A stretch of 64,000 nucleotides of DNA from JAGRMG01 sp047975215 (GCA_047975215.1 JBKEDD010000071.1:1-64000), one strand, 5' to 3'. Numbered from the stretch's first letter, positions 34,372 through 43,953 are shown. Made by a program: numbers and translations. The notes: generated by a model not told the origin, from the sequence alone.

Positions 34372-37301
34372 GGATTGCCGGAAACGGCCTGCTCGGGGAT
34401 GCGCGGCGGGTCGCGTTCAGTTTCGACGGGCGGCGGTACGAGGGGCTGGAGGGCGACACGCTGGCGTCGGCGCTGCTGGCGGGCGGGGTTCGCCTGATGG
34501 GCCGGTCGTTCAAGTATCATCGTCCGCGCGGCGTGCTGAGCGCGGGCAGCGAGGAGCCCAACGCGCTGGTCACGGTGGGGCGCGGCGCGGCGCGCGAGCC
34601 GAATGTGCGCGCCACCATGCAGGAGATATTCGACGGGCTGGAGGCGAGCAGCCAGAACCGCTGGCCGTCGCTGGGTGTCGATCTGCTGTCGCTCAACGAC
34701 CTGGCGGCGCCGTTCTTCGGGGCGGGGTTCTATTACAAGACCTTCATGTGGCCGAAATCCTTCTGGGATAAGGTCTATGAGCCGCTGATCCGGCGGGCCG
34801 CCGGGCTGGGCGCGATCTCGGGGCGCGCCAATACCGACAGCTACGAGCGCGCCCATGCCTTCTGCGACCTGTTGGTCATCGGCGCGGGGCCGGCGGGCCT
34901 GATGGCGGCGCTGGTGGCCGCCCGCTCGGGGGCCGACGTGATCCTGGCGGACGAGGATTCGCGCATGGGCGGGCGGCTCCTGGCCGAAACCCGCGAGATC
35001 GGCGGGCAGGCGGGCCATGCCTGGGCCGCGCAGGTTCTGGCCGAGCTTGAAACCATGGCGAATGTGCGCCTGTTGACCCGCACCACGGTTGTCGGCGCCT
35101 ATGACCAGGGTACTTACGGCGCGCTGGAACGGGTGGGACAACACCGCCCGCGCCACAGCCGGGCGCTGCCGCTGGAGTGTTTCTGGCGTATCGTGGCTAG
35201 ACGGGCGGTGCTGGCGACGGGGGCGCTGGAACGTCCGGTGGCGTTTCGCGACAACGACCGCCCCGGCATCATGACGGCGGGTGCGGTGCGCGCCTATCTG
35301 AACCGCTGGGGCGTCGGCCCGGGGCGCGCGGTAACGGTCTTTGCCAACAACGACGACGGCCATCGCACCGCGCGCGATCTGGTGGCGGCGGGCGTGCATG
35401 TGGCGGGCGTGATCGACAGCCGCCACGACGCGCCCCTGTCGGATGCCTACGAGGTGCATCGCGGCGCACAGGTCTGCGGCGCGTCGGGGCGGCGCGGGCT
35501 TGAGAGCATCACCATCCGCAGCGTTGCGGGCGAAAGCCGGTTGCAGACCGATTGCCTGGGCGTTTCGGGCGGCTGGAACCCGTCGGTGCATCTGAGTTGC
35601 CACATGAATGCGCGACCTCTCTGGCGCAAGGACATTGCCGCCTTCGTGCCGGCCCCGGGTGCGGTGCCGGGGATGCAGCCGGCGGGCGCCTGCAACGGGG
35701 CGTTTTCCACCGCGGCCTGCCTGCGCGAAGGCGCGGCGGCGGCGCGTGCGGCACTGGAGGATCTCGGGTTCAGGCCCGCCGGGATCGATCTGCCGGCGGC
35801 CGAGGATGATGCCTATGCGATCGCGCCGCTCTGGGCGGTGCCGGGCAAGGGTCGGGCGTGGCTGGATTTTCAGAACGACGTGACGGTGAAGGACGTGAAG
35901 CAGGCCGCGGCCGAGAATTTCCGCTCGGTCGAGCATATGAAACGCTACACCACACAAGGCATGGCCACCGACCAGGGCAAGAGCTCGAACGTGGCGGCGC
36001 TGGCGGTGCTGGCAGGCGCCACCGGGCGCGGCATCGCCGAGACCGGCACCACCACGTTCCGTCCGCCCTATGTGCCGGTCGCGATCGCGGCGCTGGGCGC
36101 GGGCGGGCAGGGCAAGGGGTTTGCGCCAGAACGCCTGACCACCAGCCATGCCGCCAGCCTGGAGCGCGGCGCGCCGATGATCGAGGCCGGGCTTTGGTAC
36201 AGGCCGGGGTATTTTCCGGCCCCGGGCGAGACCGGCTGGCGCCAGTCCTGCGACCGCGAGGTGAGCATGGTGCGCGAGGCGGTCGGCGTCTGCGATGTCT
36301 CGACGCTGGGCAAGATCGACATTCAGGGGCCCGATGTGGGGGCACTGCTGGATTTCGTCTATTCCAACACGTTTTCCACGCTGAAGGCCGGGCGCGTGCG
36401 CTATGGCCTGATGCTGCGCGAGGACGGGTTCGTGATGGATGACGGCACCACCGCGCGGCTGGGCGAGACGCACTACCTGATGACGACGACCACGGCGGCG
36501 GCGGGCGAGGTGATGCGCCATCTCGACTTTGTGCATCAGTGCCTGCGCCCGGATTGGGACGTGTCGATCGTTTCGGTCACCGAACAGTGGGCGCAGTTCG
36601 CCATTGCCGGGCCGAGATCGCGCGAGTTGCTGAACGGTCTGCTCGATACGCCCATGAGCGAGGGCGACTGGCCGTTCATGGCCTGTGGGCCGGTCTCGGT
36701 TCTCGGAGTCGGGGCGCGGCTGTTCCGGATCTCGTTCTCGGGCGAACACGCCTATGAACTGGCGGTGCCCGCGCGCTTTGGCGATGCCCTGTTTCGCACG
36801 CTGCTGGAGCGGGCCGAGGCCCTGGGCGGCGGGCCCTATGGCATGGAGGCCCTGAACGTGCTGCGCATCGAGAAGGGCCACATCACCCATGCCGAAATTC
36901 ACGGCCGCACCACGGCATCCGATATCGGCATGGCGCGGATGGTGTCCGAGGGCAAGGACTGTATCGGCAAGACCATGGCGCGCCGCCCCGGTCTTGCCGA
37001 TCCGGGGCGCGAGAGGCTGGTGGGGCTGAAACCGGCAGAGGCGGGCAAGCAACTGATCGCCGGGGCGCATCTGTTCGACCCGGGCGAGGATGCGGTGCGT
37101 GTGAACGCCCGGGGCTATGTCACCTCGGCGGCGTTCTCGCCGACGCTGGGGCACATGATCGCGCTGGCGTTTCTCGAGCGCGGGCCCGGGCGGGTTGGCG
37201 AAACTGTGCGCATGGTCGATCACCTGCGCGGCATCGAGACCGAATGCGAGGTCGTGGACCCGGTGTTCTTCGATCCGGAGGGAGGGCGCGTGCGTGGCTG
37301 A
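34368..37301 (+). CDS. soxA: Sarcosine oxidase subunit alpha
   Basis: Large subunit (977 residues) that binds NAD and tetrahydrofolate and releases the methyl group as 5,10-methylene-THF. In order: an N-terminal 2Fe-2S-like (Fer2_3) fold (about 10-110, with RPRGVLSAGSEEPNA), a Rossmann domain (VIGAGPAGLMAALVAARSG, about 168-186), a second dinucleotide region, and a C-terminal aminomethyltransferase (GcvT-like) domain from about 590, with FSGEHAYELAVP and GMEALNVLRIEKGH. It overlaps soxD by four bases and soxG by eight. Confidence 0.97.
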   Translation: MRIAGNGLLGDARRVAFSFDGRRYEGLEGDTLASALLAGGVRLMGRSFKYHRPRGVLSAGSEEPNALVTVGRGAAREPNVRATMQEIFDGLEASSQNRWPSLGVDLLSLNDLAAPFFGAGFYYKTFMWPKSFWDKVYEPLIRRAAGLGAISGRANTDSYERAHAFCDLLVIGAGPAGLMAALVAARSGADVILADEDSRMGGRLLAETREIGGQAGHAWAAQVLAELETMANVRLLTRTTVVGAYDQGTYGALERVGQHRPRHSRALPLECFWRIVARRAVLATGALERPVAFRDNDRPGIMTAGAVRAYLNRWGVGPGRAVTVFANNDDGHRTARDLVAAGVHVAGVIDSRHDAPLSDAYEVHRGAQVCGASGRRGLESITIRSVAGESRLQTDCLGVSGGWNPSVHLSCHMNARPLWRKDIAAFVPAPGAVPGMQPAGACNGAFSTAACLREGAAAARAALEDLGFRPAGIDLPAAEDDAYAIAPLWAVPGKGRAWLDFQNDVTVKDVKQAAAENFRSVEHMKRYTTQGMATDQGKSSNVAALAVLAGATGRGIAETGTTTFRPPYVPVAIAALGAGGQGKGFAPERLTTSHAASLERGAPMIEAGLWYRPGYFPAPGETGWRQSCDREVSMVREAVGVCDVSTLGKIDIQGPDVGALLDFVYSNTFSTLKAGRVRYGLMLREDGFVMDDGTTARLGETHYLMTTTTAAAGEVMRHLDFVHQCLRPDWDVSIVSVTEQWAQFAIAGPRSRELLNGLLDTPMSEGDWPFMACGPVSVLGVGARLFRISFSGEHAYELAVPARFGDALFRTLLERAEALGGGPYGMEALNVLRIEKGHITHAEIHGRTTASDIGMARMVSEGKDCIGKTMARRPGLADPGRERLVGLKPAEAGKQLIAGAHLFDPGEDAVRVNARGYVTSAAFSPTLGHMIALAFLERGPGRVGETVRMVDHLRGIETECEVVDPVFFDPEGGRVRG

Positions 37302-37839
37302 GCTGATTGCGAAGACCCCCTGCGCGGGGCTGCTGCCGCTGGCCGTTGGCGGTGTCGAACTGGCCGAGGAGAACCCCGGTGCGCTGACCATGCTGTCGCC
37401 CTATCGGGGGCAGGAGGCAGCCCTGTCGGCGGCGCTGGAATCAGGCCACGGCGCGGCGTTTCCGGCGCCCAACCGGAGCACCGGCAAGGCCGGGGCGCGC
37501 CTTGTCTGGTTCGGGCGCGGCAAGGCGTTGCTGGTCGGGCCGGAACCGGACGCGAACCTGGCGCGTCTGGCGGCACTGTGCGATGTTTCGGACGCCTGGG
37601 CGGTGGTGCGGCTGCGCGGGGCCGGCGCGATCGACGTGCTGGCGCGGCTGGTGCCGCTGGATCTGCGCCCCGCAGCCTTCGGGCGCGGACATACGGTGCG
37701 GACCGAACTGGCGCACATGATGGCCTCGATCACCAGGCTTGGCGCGGACGAATTTCAGATCATGGCGTTCCGGTCGATGGCCGCGACCCTGGTGAACGAA
37801 CTGAAAACGGCCATGGAAGCCGTGGCGGCGCGCGGGTAA
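37294..37839 (+). CDS. soxG: Sarcosine oxidase subunit gamma
   Basis: Small 181-residue subunit completing the sarcosine oxidase heterotetramer. It starts at GTG 37294 with GGAGGG upstream, overlapping the end of soxA by eight bases. Recognisable are SPYRGQEAALSAAL near the N-terminus and the RTELAHMMASITRLGADEFQIMAFRSMA C-terminal block (in two parts, about 133-160). Position and length support the call; sequence is less conserved than in the other subunits. Confidence 0.9.
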   Translation: MAELIAKTPCAGLLPLAVGGVELAEENPGALTMLSPYRGQEAALSAALESGHGAAFPAPNRSTGKAGARLVWFGRGKALLVGPEPDANLARLAALCDVSDAWAVVRLRGAGAIDVLARLVPLDLRPAAFGRGHTVRTELAHMMASITRLGADEFQIMAFRSMAATLVNELKTAMEAVAARG

Positions 37840-37876
37840 GCTACGCGCGCCTGAGTGTGATTCCGGAGCCTGCCCG

Positions 37877-38176
37877 ATGCGTCTTGCCATTGCTGCCACC
37901 CTTGTTCTAGCCGCCGCGCCGGCGTCCGCCGAGAACGCCAAGGAGACCGACTGCCGCTATCAGGCGCAGGTCGCCGCCGCTGTCCAGAAGGCGCGCATGG
38001 ACGGGGTGCCCGAGCGCGGGCTGGCCGAGGCCATCGCCAAAACCAACCCGACCTGGCCGGAACGCTACAATAACGCGATCCCGGTTCTGGGCGGCGCGGT
38101 CTACCAACTGAAAAAACACGATCTGCGCGTGGTGAACCTGGGCGAACAGTGGATGGCGATGTGCATGTCGCAATAG
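37877..38176 (+). CDS. Small secreted hypothetical protein
   Basis: A 99-residue protein with a signal peptide (about 1-18, MRLAIAATLVLAAAPASA) and an 80-residue mature part with two cysteines (Cys26 and Cys96) that may bond. I do not recognise the family. It lies 37 bases after soxG on the same strand and convergent with cinA, so it could be read through from the sox operon. A periplasmic location is inferred. Confidence 0.65.
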   Translation: MRLAIAATLVLAAAPASAENAKETDCRYQAQVAAAVQKARMDGVPERGLAEAIAKTNPTWPERYNNAIPVLGGAVYQLKKHDLRVVNLGEQWMAMCMSQ

Positions 38177-38186
38177 CGCGTGCCGC

Positions 38187-38678
38187 TTAGCTGTCCTTCC
38201 CGGCAGGGTGCGCAAGCGCCCGGTCAAGCATCTCAAGTGCGTGATCGCGGGCGGCTTCGCGCACCGCGGCGCGGCCCCGCGCACCGAACTCCACGGTTTC
38301 GACGATCGTGCCGCGGCCGCGCACGGCCAGTGCGAAACAGACGCGGCCTTCGGGTTTGAACTCGGACCCGCCCGGCCCTGCGATGCCGGTGACAGACACC
38401 GCCATCGCGACCGGCGCGCGCGCCAGTGCGCCATCGGCCATTTCGCGCGCCACCTGTTCGGACACGGCGCCATGGGCGGCGAGCGTTTCGGCGCGCACGC
38501 CCAGAAGATCGCGCTTGGCGGCGTTGGAATAGGTGACAAGGCCGCGTTCAAGGACATCCGACGATCCGGCGATATCGGTCAGCGCGGCCGCCACCAAGCC
38601 GCCGGTACAGCTTTCGGCGGTGGCGATACGTACGCCTGCCGAGCGCGCCCGTTCCAGGATTGCGGCCACATCTGTCAT
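38187..38678 (-). CDS. cinA: CinA-family nicotinamide-nucleotide amidohydrolase
   Basis: A 163-residue stand-alone CinA C-terminal domain that deamidates NMN to NaMN in pyridine nucleotide salvage (PncC activity). The family block TAESCTGGLVAAALTDIAGSS lies at about 20-40 and VSVTGIAGPGGSEFKPEG at about 98-115. The MoCF-like N-terminal domain of long CinA proteins is absent, as in PncC. It is the last gene of ispDF-pgpA-cinA and overlaps pgpA by four bases. Confidence 0.93.
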   Translation of the reverse strand: MTDVAAILERARSAGVRIATAESCTGGLVAAALTDIAGSSDVLERGLVTYSNAAKRDLLGVRAETLAAHGAVSEQVAREMADGALARAPVAMAVSVTGIAGPGGSEFKPEGRVCFALAVRGRGTIVETVEFGARGRAAVREAARDHALEMLDRALAHPAGKDS

Positions 38679-39172
38679 GCCAGCAGCCCGTGCGCGATAT
38701 AGGCCAGCGCCAGAACGCCGATGGCGGCAAAGGCGCCGGCTATCACATCGTCCAGCATGACTCCCAGCGGGTCGGCCCGCCGGTCGGCCCAGCCGACCGG
38801 GCCGGGCTTGGCGATGTCGAACAGACGGAACAGAAGAAACGCGGCGATCCATCCGGGCCACAGCGCGGTGATCTCGATGCCCATCCGGTCCGCGGCCGAA
38901 CTGAGCGGCAACAGCGCGACGCATTGGCCCGCGACCTCGTCGATCACGATATGGGACGGGTCGTGATCGTCGCTGTCTTCGGTCAGTTGGATTGTCGCCC
39001 AGACGCCGAGAATGAACACCGCCGCCGTACCCATGATGAGAACCGGGAATCCGCCCGCCTGGTGCAGCCCCCAGGCCAGCGGAAGGGCCGCCAGCGACCC
39101 CCAGGTGCCGGGCGCGGGCCGCAGATATCCGATGCCGAACACCGTGCCGGCGGCATGGGCGATACGCTTCAT
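38675..39172 (-). CDS. pgpA: Phosphatidylglycerophosphatase A
   Basis: Membrane phosphatase that makes phosphatidylglycerol from its phosphate. The 165-residue protein has the PgpA pattern GIGYLRPAPGTWGSLAALP (about 13-31), HIVIDEVAGQ (about 74-83) and the RLFDIAKPGPVGWADR segment, with hydrophobic helices between them. It overlaps ispDF and cinA by four bases each, which points to a single coupled transcript. Confidence 0.94.
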   Translation of the reverse strand: MKRIAHAAGTVFGIGYLRPAPGTWGSLAALPLAWGLHQAGGFPVLIMGTAAVFILGVWATIQLTEDSDDHDPSHIVIDEVAGQCVALLPLSSAADRMGIEITALWPGWIAAFLLFRLFDIAKPGPVGWADRRADPLGVMLDDVIAGAFAAIGVLALAYIAHGLLA

Positions 39173-40311
39173 GCGCGCACCAGCGTCGCCGTGGCCATCG
39201 CGGCGATGCCTTCGCCGCGTCCGGTAAAGCCCAGCCGTTCCGAGGTGGTCGCCTTGACGGAAACCGCATCGGCCGACACACCGGCAATTCGCGCGAGCGT
39301 GGCGCGCATCGCATCGGCATGCGGGCCGATCCGCGGGTTTTCGCAGATCAGCGTACAGTCGAGATTGGCGATGCGGTAGCCGGCCTGCGCCGCCAGCCCG
39401 GCCGCATGGCGCAGAAAAGTGTCGCTGGCCGCGCCCTTCCATTGCGGGTCGGTGGGCGGGAAATGGCGGCCGATATCGCCCTGCGCCAGCGCGCCATAGA
39501 TCGCGTCGGTAATCGCATGCATGCCGACATCGGCATCGGAATGGCCCTGAAGGCCGCGATCGTGCGGCAGCGTGACGCCGCAAAGCGTGACGTGATCGCC
39601 GGGCCCGAAGCGGTGCACGTCGAACCCGTTGCCCAGCCTGATGCTCATGTGCCCCCCGAGAATACGTTCGGCCCGGTCGAAATCCTCTGCCCGGGTGATC
39701 TTGATATTGTCGGGGTCGCCGGGCAGGATGGCAACCGCCATTCCGGCCTTGCGCGCGATGGCGACATCGTCGGCGGCGGGGTCGTGGTCATGGGCGGTGT
39801 GGGCGGCGATGATCGCCTCATAGCCAAAGCCCTGCGGCGTCTGCGCGGCAAACAGGCCGTCGCGGTCGCGGATGCCGGTGACCAGGCCGTCTTCGCCCGT
39901 CCACAGCGCGTCGGTCACGGCCAGGCCCGGGGCCGCGCCGCCGTGATCGTCCAGTGCGGCGATGATCGAGGCGATGGTTTCGGGGCGCACGCAGGGGCGG
40001 GCGGCGTCGTGGATCAGCACCTTGTCGACGCCCCGCCCCCAGAGCGCCAGCAGACCGGCCCGCACCGATGCCGCACGGTCGGCGCCGCCCATCGTCAGGG
40101 TCAGCCCGTGGCGGTCGTCGAGTCCGGCCCAATGGGCGCGGTCTTCTTCGGCCACGACCAGAACGACGGCCCCGATTCCGGGCGCCGCGCGAAACGCCTC
40201 CAGGGTCCAGTCCGCCACGCGTTTTCCGGCCAGCGTGCGCCATTGTTTGGGCACGCCGCCACCGGCGCGCTGGCCGCGTCCGGCGGCGACGATCAGGGCG
40301 GCTGTGGTCAT
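39169..40311 (-). CDS. ispDF: Bifunctional IspD/IspF isoprenoid synthesis enzyme
   Basis: A 380-residue fusion of two MEP-pathway enzymes. Residues 1-220 are IspD (CDP-ME synthase), with the CTP-binding VAAGRGQRAGGGVPKQW (about 8-24) and HDAARPCV (101-108). Residues 222-380 are IspF (MEcPP synthase), with metal ligands Asp231 and His233 in GFDVH and the GHSDADVGMH loop. Fused IspDF is common in alphaproteobacteria. It is the first gene of a three-gene operon. Confidence 0.97.
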   Translation of the reverse strand: MTTAALIVAAGRGQRAGGGVPKQWRTLAGKRVADWTLEAFRAAPGIGAVVLVVAEEDRAHWAGLDDRHGLTLTMGGADRAASVRAGLLALWGRGVDKVLIHDAARPCVRPETIASIIAALDDHGGAAPGLAVTDALWTGEDGLVTGIRDRDGLFAAQTPQGFGYEAIIAAHTAHDHDPAADDVAIARKAGMAVAILPGDPDNIKITRAEDFDRAERILGGHMSIRLGNGFDVHRFGPGDHVTLCGVTLPHDRGLQGHSDADVGMHAITDAIYGALAQGDIGRHFPPTDPQWKGAASDTFLRHAAGLAAQAGYRIANLDCTLICENPRIGPHADAMRATLARIAGVSADAVSVKATTSERLGFTGRGEGIAAMATATLVRA

Positions 40312-40519
40312 GGCGCAAGGCTCCTGCGGCGGCCGGGGGAATTGTGCGCAGGTTTATTCGCTGCCACGCGGAGGCGCAATCGCGCGTGCGGAGTTGCACA
40401 AGAATCGGGCAACGCGTGCGTGGACGTAGCGGCAACCCGGCCGAAACCGGGCCAGGAACTTGTTAATATGCGCAGTTTGCGCTAGCCAGACCTTAACTGC
40501 ACAAGGATTAGGCATTTCG

Positions 40520-41500
40520 ATGCTCTCGCTTGGCGAAAAATGCGTGGTTCCGCCCGTGGTACTGGCGCCAATGGCCGGAATCACCGACCGCCCGTTCCGC
40601 GATCTGGTACGGTCTTTCGGTGCCGGGCTCGTGGTCAGCGAGATGGTGGCCAGCCAGGAAATGATGCAGGCCAAGCCCGGCGTGCGCGAGCGCGCCGAAC
40701 TGGGCGCGGATGTCGAAAATACCGTCGTGCAGATCGCCGGGCGGGAGGCGCGCTGGATGGCAGAGGCGGCACGCTGGCTGGCCGATCGCGGCGCGGCGGT
40801 GATCGACATCAACATGGGCTGTCCGGCGCGCAAGGTCACCAACGGCTATTCCGGCTCGGCCCTGCTGAAGACCCCCGACCATGCGCTGCGTCTGATCGAG
40901 GCGGTGGTGAAGGCGGTGGATGTGCCGGTGACGTTGAAAACCAGGCTGGGGTGGGACGAAAACCTGATGAATGCGCCCGAGGTGGCGGCCCGCGCGCAGG
41001 CCGCGGGGGTGCGGATGGTGACGATTCATGGCCGCACCCGGTGCCAGTTCTACAAGGGGCGGGCCGACTGGGCCGCGATACGCACGGTGCGCGAGGCGGT
41101 CGCGATACCGGTCATCGCCAATGGCGATATCGTGGACAGCGCCAGCGCGCGGGCGGCACTCGCGGCGTCGGGCGGCGATGGCGTGATGGTCGGGCGCGGG
41201 GCGCAGGGGCAGCCATGGCTGTTGGGCCGGATCGCGCATGAGATATACGGCACGCCGGCCCCGAACGTTCCCGAAGGCAGTGAATTTGTCGACATGGTAT
41301 CAAGTCACTACGAAGCGATGCTGATGTTCTATGGCCGCGATCTCGGGCGCCGTGTCGCGCGCAAGCACCTGGGCTGGTACATGGATCGCGCCGCGACCGG
41401 CCCGGTACTGCGCCGCAGCGTACTGACCGGCACGGACCCGGTGGCGGTCCTGCGCTTGTTGCCAGACGCGCTGTCTGAATGCGAGCGCGCTGCGGCATGA
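40520..41500 (+). CDS. dusB: tRNA-dihydrouridine synthase DusB (NifR3)
   Basis: FMN enzyme that reduces uridine to dihydrouridine in the tRNA D-loop. The 326-residue protein has APMAGITDRPFRDL (about 16-29), the active-site cysteine in INMGCPARKV (about 97) and the phosphate-binding GDGVMVGRGAQGQPW. I use ATG 40520 (MLSLGEKC); AAGGA lies 12 bases upstream. As in Rhodobacter, where it was named nifR3, it heads the ntrBC operon: its TGA overlaps the ATG of ntrB. The 208 bases upstream probably hold the operon promoter. Confidence 0.95.
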   Translation: MLSLGEKCVVPPVVLAPMAGITDRPFRDLVRSFGAGLVVSEMVASQEMMQAKPGVRERAELGADVENTVVQIAGREARWMAEAARWLADRGAAVIDINMGCPARKVTNGYSGSALLKTPDHALRLIEAVVKAVDVPVTLKTRLGWDENLMNAPEVAARAQAAGVRMVTIHGRTRCQFYKGRADWAAIRTVREAVAIPVIANGDIVDSASARAALAASGGDGVMVGRGAQGQPWLLGRIAHEIYGTPAPNVPEGSEFVDMVSSHYEAMLMFYGRDLGRRVARKHLGWYMDRAATGPVLRRSVLTGTDPVAVLRLLPDALSECERAAA

Positions 41501-42579
41501 CCGGGAACGACGCGATCTGGGCCTCGCTGCCGGTACCCGCCTTTCGGATCGACGCGCGTGACCGGATCGCCGATGCGAACCCGGCCGGCGAGGGGTTTCT
41601 CAACGCGTCGCTGAAATCGGTGGCGGGGGCGCCGGTCTGGGACATGATCGTCATCGACGCCCCCATCGAAACGGCATTCGCCCGCGCCCGCGCCAACGGC
41701 GCGCCGCTGTTCGTCAACGACGTGGATGTCGGCACCGGCAGCCGCGCGCCATTGCAATGCGCCGTGCAGATCGCGCCGTTGCAGGGCCATGCGGGCGAAA
41801 TGATCATGCTGATCAGCCCGCGCGAACTGGCCGGGCGGATGACGCAGGGCCATTCGGTCAAGTCGGCGGCGCAATCGGCCATCGGCATGGCCGAGATGCT
41901 GGCGCACGAGATCAAGAATCCGCTGGCCGGTATCACCGGGGCCGCGCAGCTTCTTGGCATGAATCTCGGCCCGGAAGACCTTGAACTCACGGATCTTATT
42001 GTCGAGGAATGCCGCCGGATCGTAAAGCTGCTTGGGCAGGTCGAACAGTTCGGCAATCTCAGCGCGCCCGATTTCCGGCCGGTCAATATCCATGACGTTC
42101 TGGACCGCGCCCGGCGCTCGGCGTTGCTGGGGTTTGGCGCCCGGATGAGCATTTCCGAGGAGTACGACCCGTCGCTGCCGCTGGCCTGGGGCGATCCGGA
42201 CCAGCTCTTGCAGGTATTGCTGAACCTTCTGCGCAACGCCGCCGAGGCCTCGGGCCCGGAAGGCGGAAGTATCCGGCTGCGGACCTATTACGAACATTCC
42301 TTCCGGCTGCGCCGCAGCGATATGTCGGGGCAGGTGTTGCCGCTTCAGATCGAGGTGACGGATGACGGCCCGGGCCTGCCCGAGAACATCCGCGACGATG
42401 TGTTCGATCCTTTCGTTTCAGGCCGCGAGAACGGTACCGGTCTGGGGCTGGCCCTGGTCGGCAAGATCGTTTCGGATCACGGCGGATGGATTTCCGTCAC
42501 CTCGGCACCCGGGCGGACCACGTTCCGCCTGTCGCTGCCGCGCGTGCCGCGCGACCATGAAAGCAAGGAGACGGGCTGA
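41497..42579 (+). CDS. ntrB: Nitrogen regulation sensor histidine kinase NtrB
   Basis: Cytoplasmic sensor kinase that phosphorylates NtrC under nitrogen limitation, controlled by PII. The 360-residue protein has an N-terminal PAS-like domain (about 1-105), the phosphorylated His137 in LAHEIKNPLAGITGA, and the ATPase N, G1 and G2 boxes (NLLRNAAEA, TDDGPGLPE, GTGLGLAL). No membrane helix is seen. The start is set by the ATGA overlap with dusB. Confidence 0.95.
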   Translation: MTGNDAIWASLPVPAFRIDARDRIADANPAGEGFLNASLKSVAGAPVWDMIVIDAPIETAFARARANGAPLFVNDVDVGTGSRAPLQCAVQIAPLQGHAGEMIMLISPRELAGRMTQGHSVKSAAQSAIGMAEMLAHEIKNPLAGITGAAQLLGMNLGPEDLELTDLIVEECRRIVKLLGQVEQFGNLSAPDFRPVNIHDVLDRARRSALLGFGARMSISEEYDPSLPLAWGDPDQLLQVLLNLLRNAAEASGPEGGSIRLRTYYEHSFRLRRSDMSGQVLPLQIEVTDDGPGLPENIRDDVFDPFVSGRENGTGLGLALVGKIVSDHGGWISVTSAPGRTTFRLSLPRVPRDHESKETG

Positions 42580-43949
42580 TGGACGGTACGGTTCTGGTTG
42601 CCGATGATGACCGCACGATCCGCACGGTTCTGACCCAGGCGCTGACCCGGGCGGGCTGCAAGGTGCATGCCACCTCGTCGCTGACGACGCTGATGCGCTG
42701 GGTGGGCGAGGGCAAGGGCGACGTGGTGATCTCGGATGTTGTCATGCCCGATGGCAACGGGCTCGAGATGCTGCCCGCGATTGCCCGCGACCGGCCGGGT
42801 CTGCCGGTGATCGTGATCAGCGCCCAGAACACGATCATGACCGCGATCAAGGCGGCCGAGGCCGAAGCCTACGACTATCTGCCCAAGCCGTTCGACCTGC
42901 CCGATCTGATGAAACGCACCGCCCGGGCGCTGGAACAGAAGCGCCGGCGCCGGCGCGACGAGACCGCCGATGACCGCGGCGACCGGCCCGAAGATCTGCC
43001 CCTGGTCGGGCGGACGCCGGCGATGCAGGCGCTTTACCGTCTTCTGGCGCAGGTCATGAATACCGAAATGGCGGTGTTGATAACCGGCGAAAGCGGCACC
43101 GGGAAGTCCCTGATCGCTCGTGTTGTTCACGATTTCTCGGACCGTCGCACATTGCCTTTCGTGACCGTCACCGGCGCCGAACTGCGCGACCCGGATGGCC
43201 CCGCGCGGCTGCTGGCGCGGGTCGGGGCCGGAACGCTGATGATCGACGCGATCACCGATATCGACGACGCGGCGCAGGCCCGGATCGTGCGCATGATGGA
43301 TGCGCCCGGCGATCAGGCGCCGCGGTTCATGGCCGCCTGTCCGGAAGACGGGCCCGCGGCCATGCAGGCCGGGCGTCTGCGCCGCGACCTGTTCTATCGG
43401 CTGGGCGGGGTGACGATCCAGGTGCCGACCCTGCGCGAACGGGTGGATGATATCGCCTTGCTGGCCGACCACTTCCTGGCCCGCGCCCGGCAGGACGGCG
43501 CGCCGCATCGCCGGTTCGCACCGCAGGCGGGCGAGTTGCTGCGCGCCTACGGCTGGCCCGGCAATGTCCGGCAACTCGAAAATGCCGTGCGGCGTCTGGC
43601 GCTGACCAGCCGCGCCGAGGAGATCAGCCGCGCCGAGGTCGAAACCATGCTGGCCAGCCAGCCCGACGTCGCCCCGGTTCTGGCCGGCGGCGACGGCGAC
43701 CGGCTGTCGGCTTCGGTGGAGCGGCATCTGCGGCGCTATTTCGACATGCACGGGCACATGCTGCCCCCGCGCGGGGTGTATGCGCGAATCCTGCGCGAGG
43801 TGGAGGCGCCGCTGATCGAGGTCGCACTCGAGGCGACCGGCGGCAATCAGGCGAAATGCGCCGACCTTCTGGGCATCAACCGCAATACTCTGCGCAAGAA
43901 AATCACCGATCTTGATATTCAGGTGACACGCCGCCGCAAAATGATGTAA
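42579..43949 (+). CDS. ntrC: Nitrogen response regulator NtrC (Rhodobacter type, no GAFTGA)
   Basis: DNA-binding activator of nitrogen assimilation genes. The 456-residue protein has a receiver domain with phospho-acceptor Asp53 (ISDVVMPDG), an AAA+ domain with Walker A GESGTGKS (170-177), and a Fis-type helix-turn-helix (about 425-450, NQAKCADLLGINRNTLRKK). The ESELFGHEKGAFTGA region that contacts sigma-54 is missing; residues 200-212 read AELRDPDGPARLL. Walker B is LMIDAITD, with Ala where a catalytic Glu is usual. In R. capsulatus such an NtrC works with the housekeeping sigma factor. It overlaps ntrB by one base. Confidence 0.95.
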   Translation: MDGTVLVADDDRTIRTVLTQALTRAGCKVHATSSLTTLMRWVGEGKGDVVISDVVMPDGNGLEMLPAIARDRPGLPVIVISAQNTIMTAIKAAEAEAYDYLPKPFDLPDLMKRTARALEQKRRRRRDETADDRGDRPEDLPLVGRTPAMQALYRLLAQVMNTEMAVLITGESGTGKSLIARVVHDFSDRRTLPFVTVTGAELRDPDGPARLLARVGAGTLMIDAITDIDDAAQARIVRMMDAPGDQAPRFMAACPEDGPAAMQAGRLRRDLFYRLGGVTIQVPTLRERVDDIALLADHFLARARQDGAPHRRFAPQAGELLRAYGWPGNVRQLENAVRRLALTSRAEEISRAEVETMLASQPDVAPVLAGGDGDRLSASVERHLRRYFDMHGHMLPPRGVYARILREVEAPLIEVALEATGGNQAKCADLLGINRNTLRKKITDLDIQVTRRRKMM

Positions 43950-43953
43950 AACG

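Noticed and set aside
34275..37391. Minus-strand open frame of over 1,000 codons across soxA
   Set aside because: It mirrors soxA, soxD and soxG, which have full domain support. The product is low-complexity His/Arg/Gln-rich and matches nothing.
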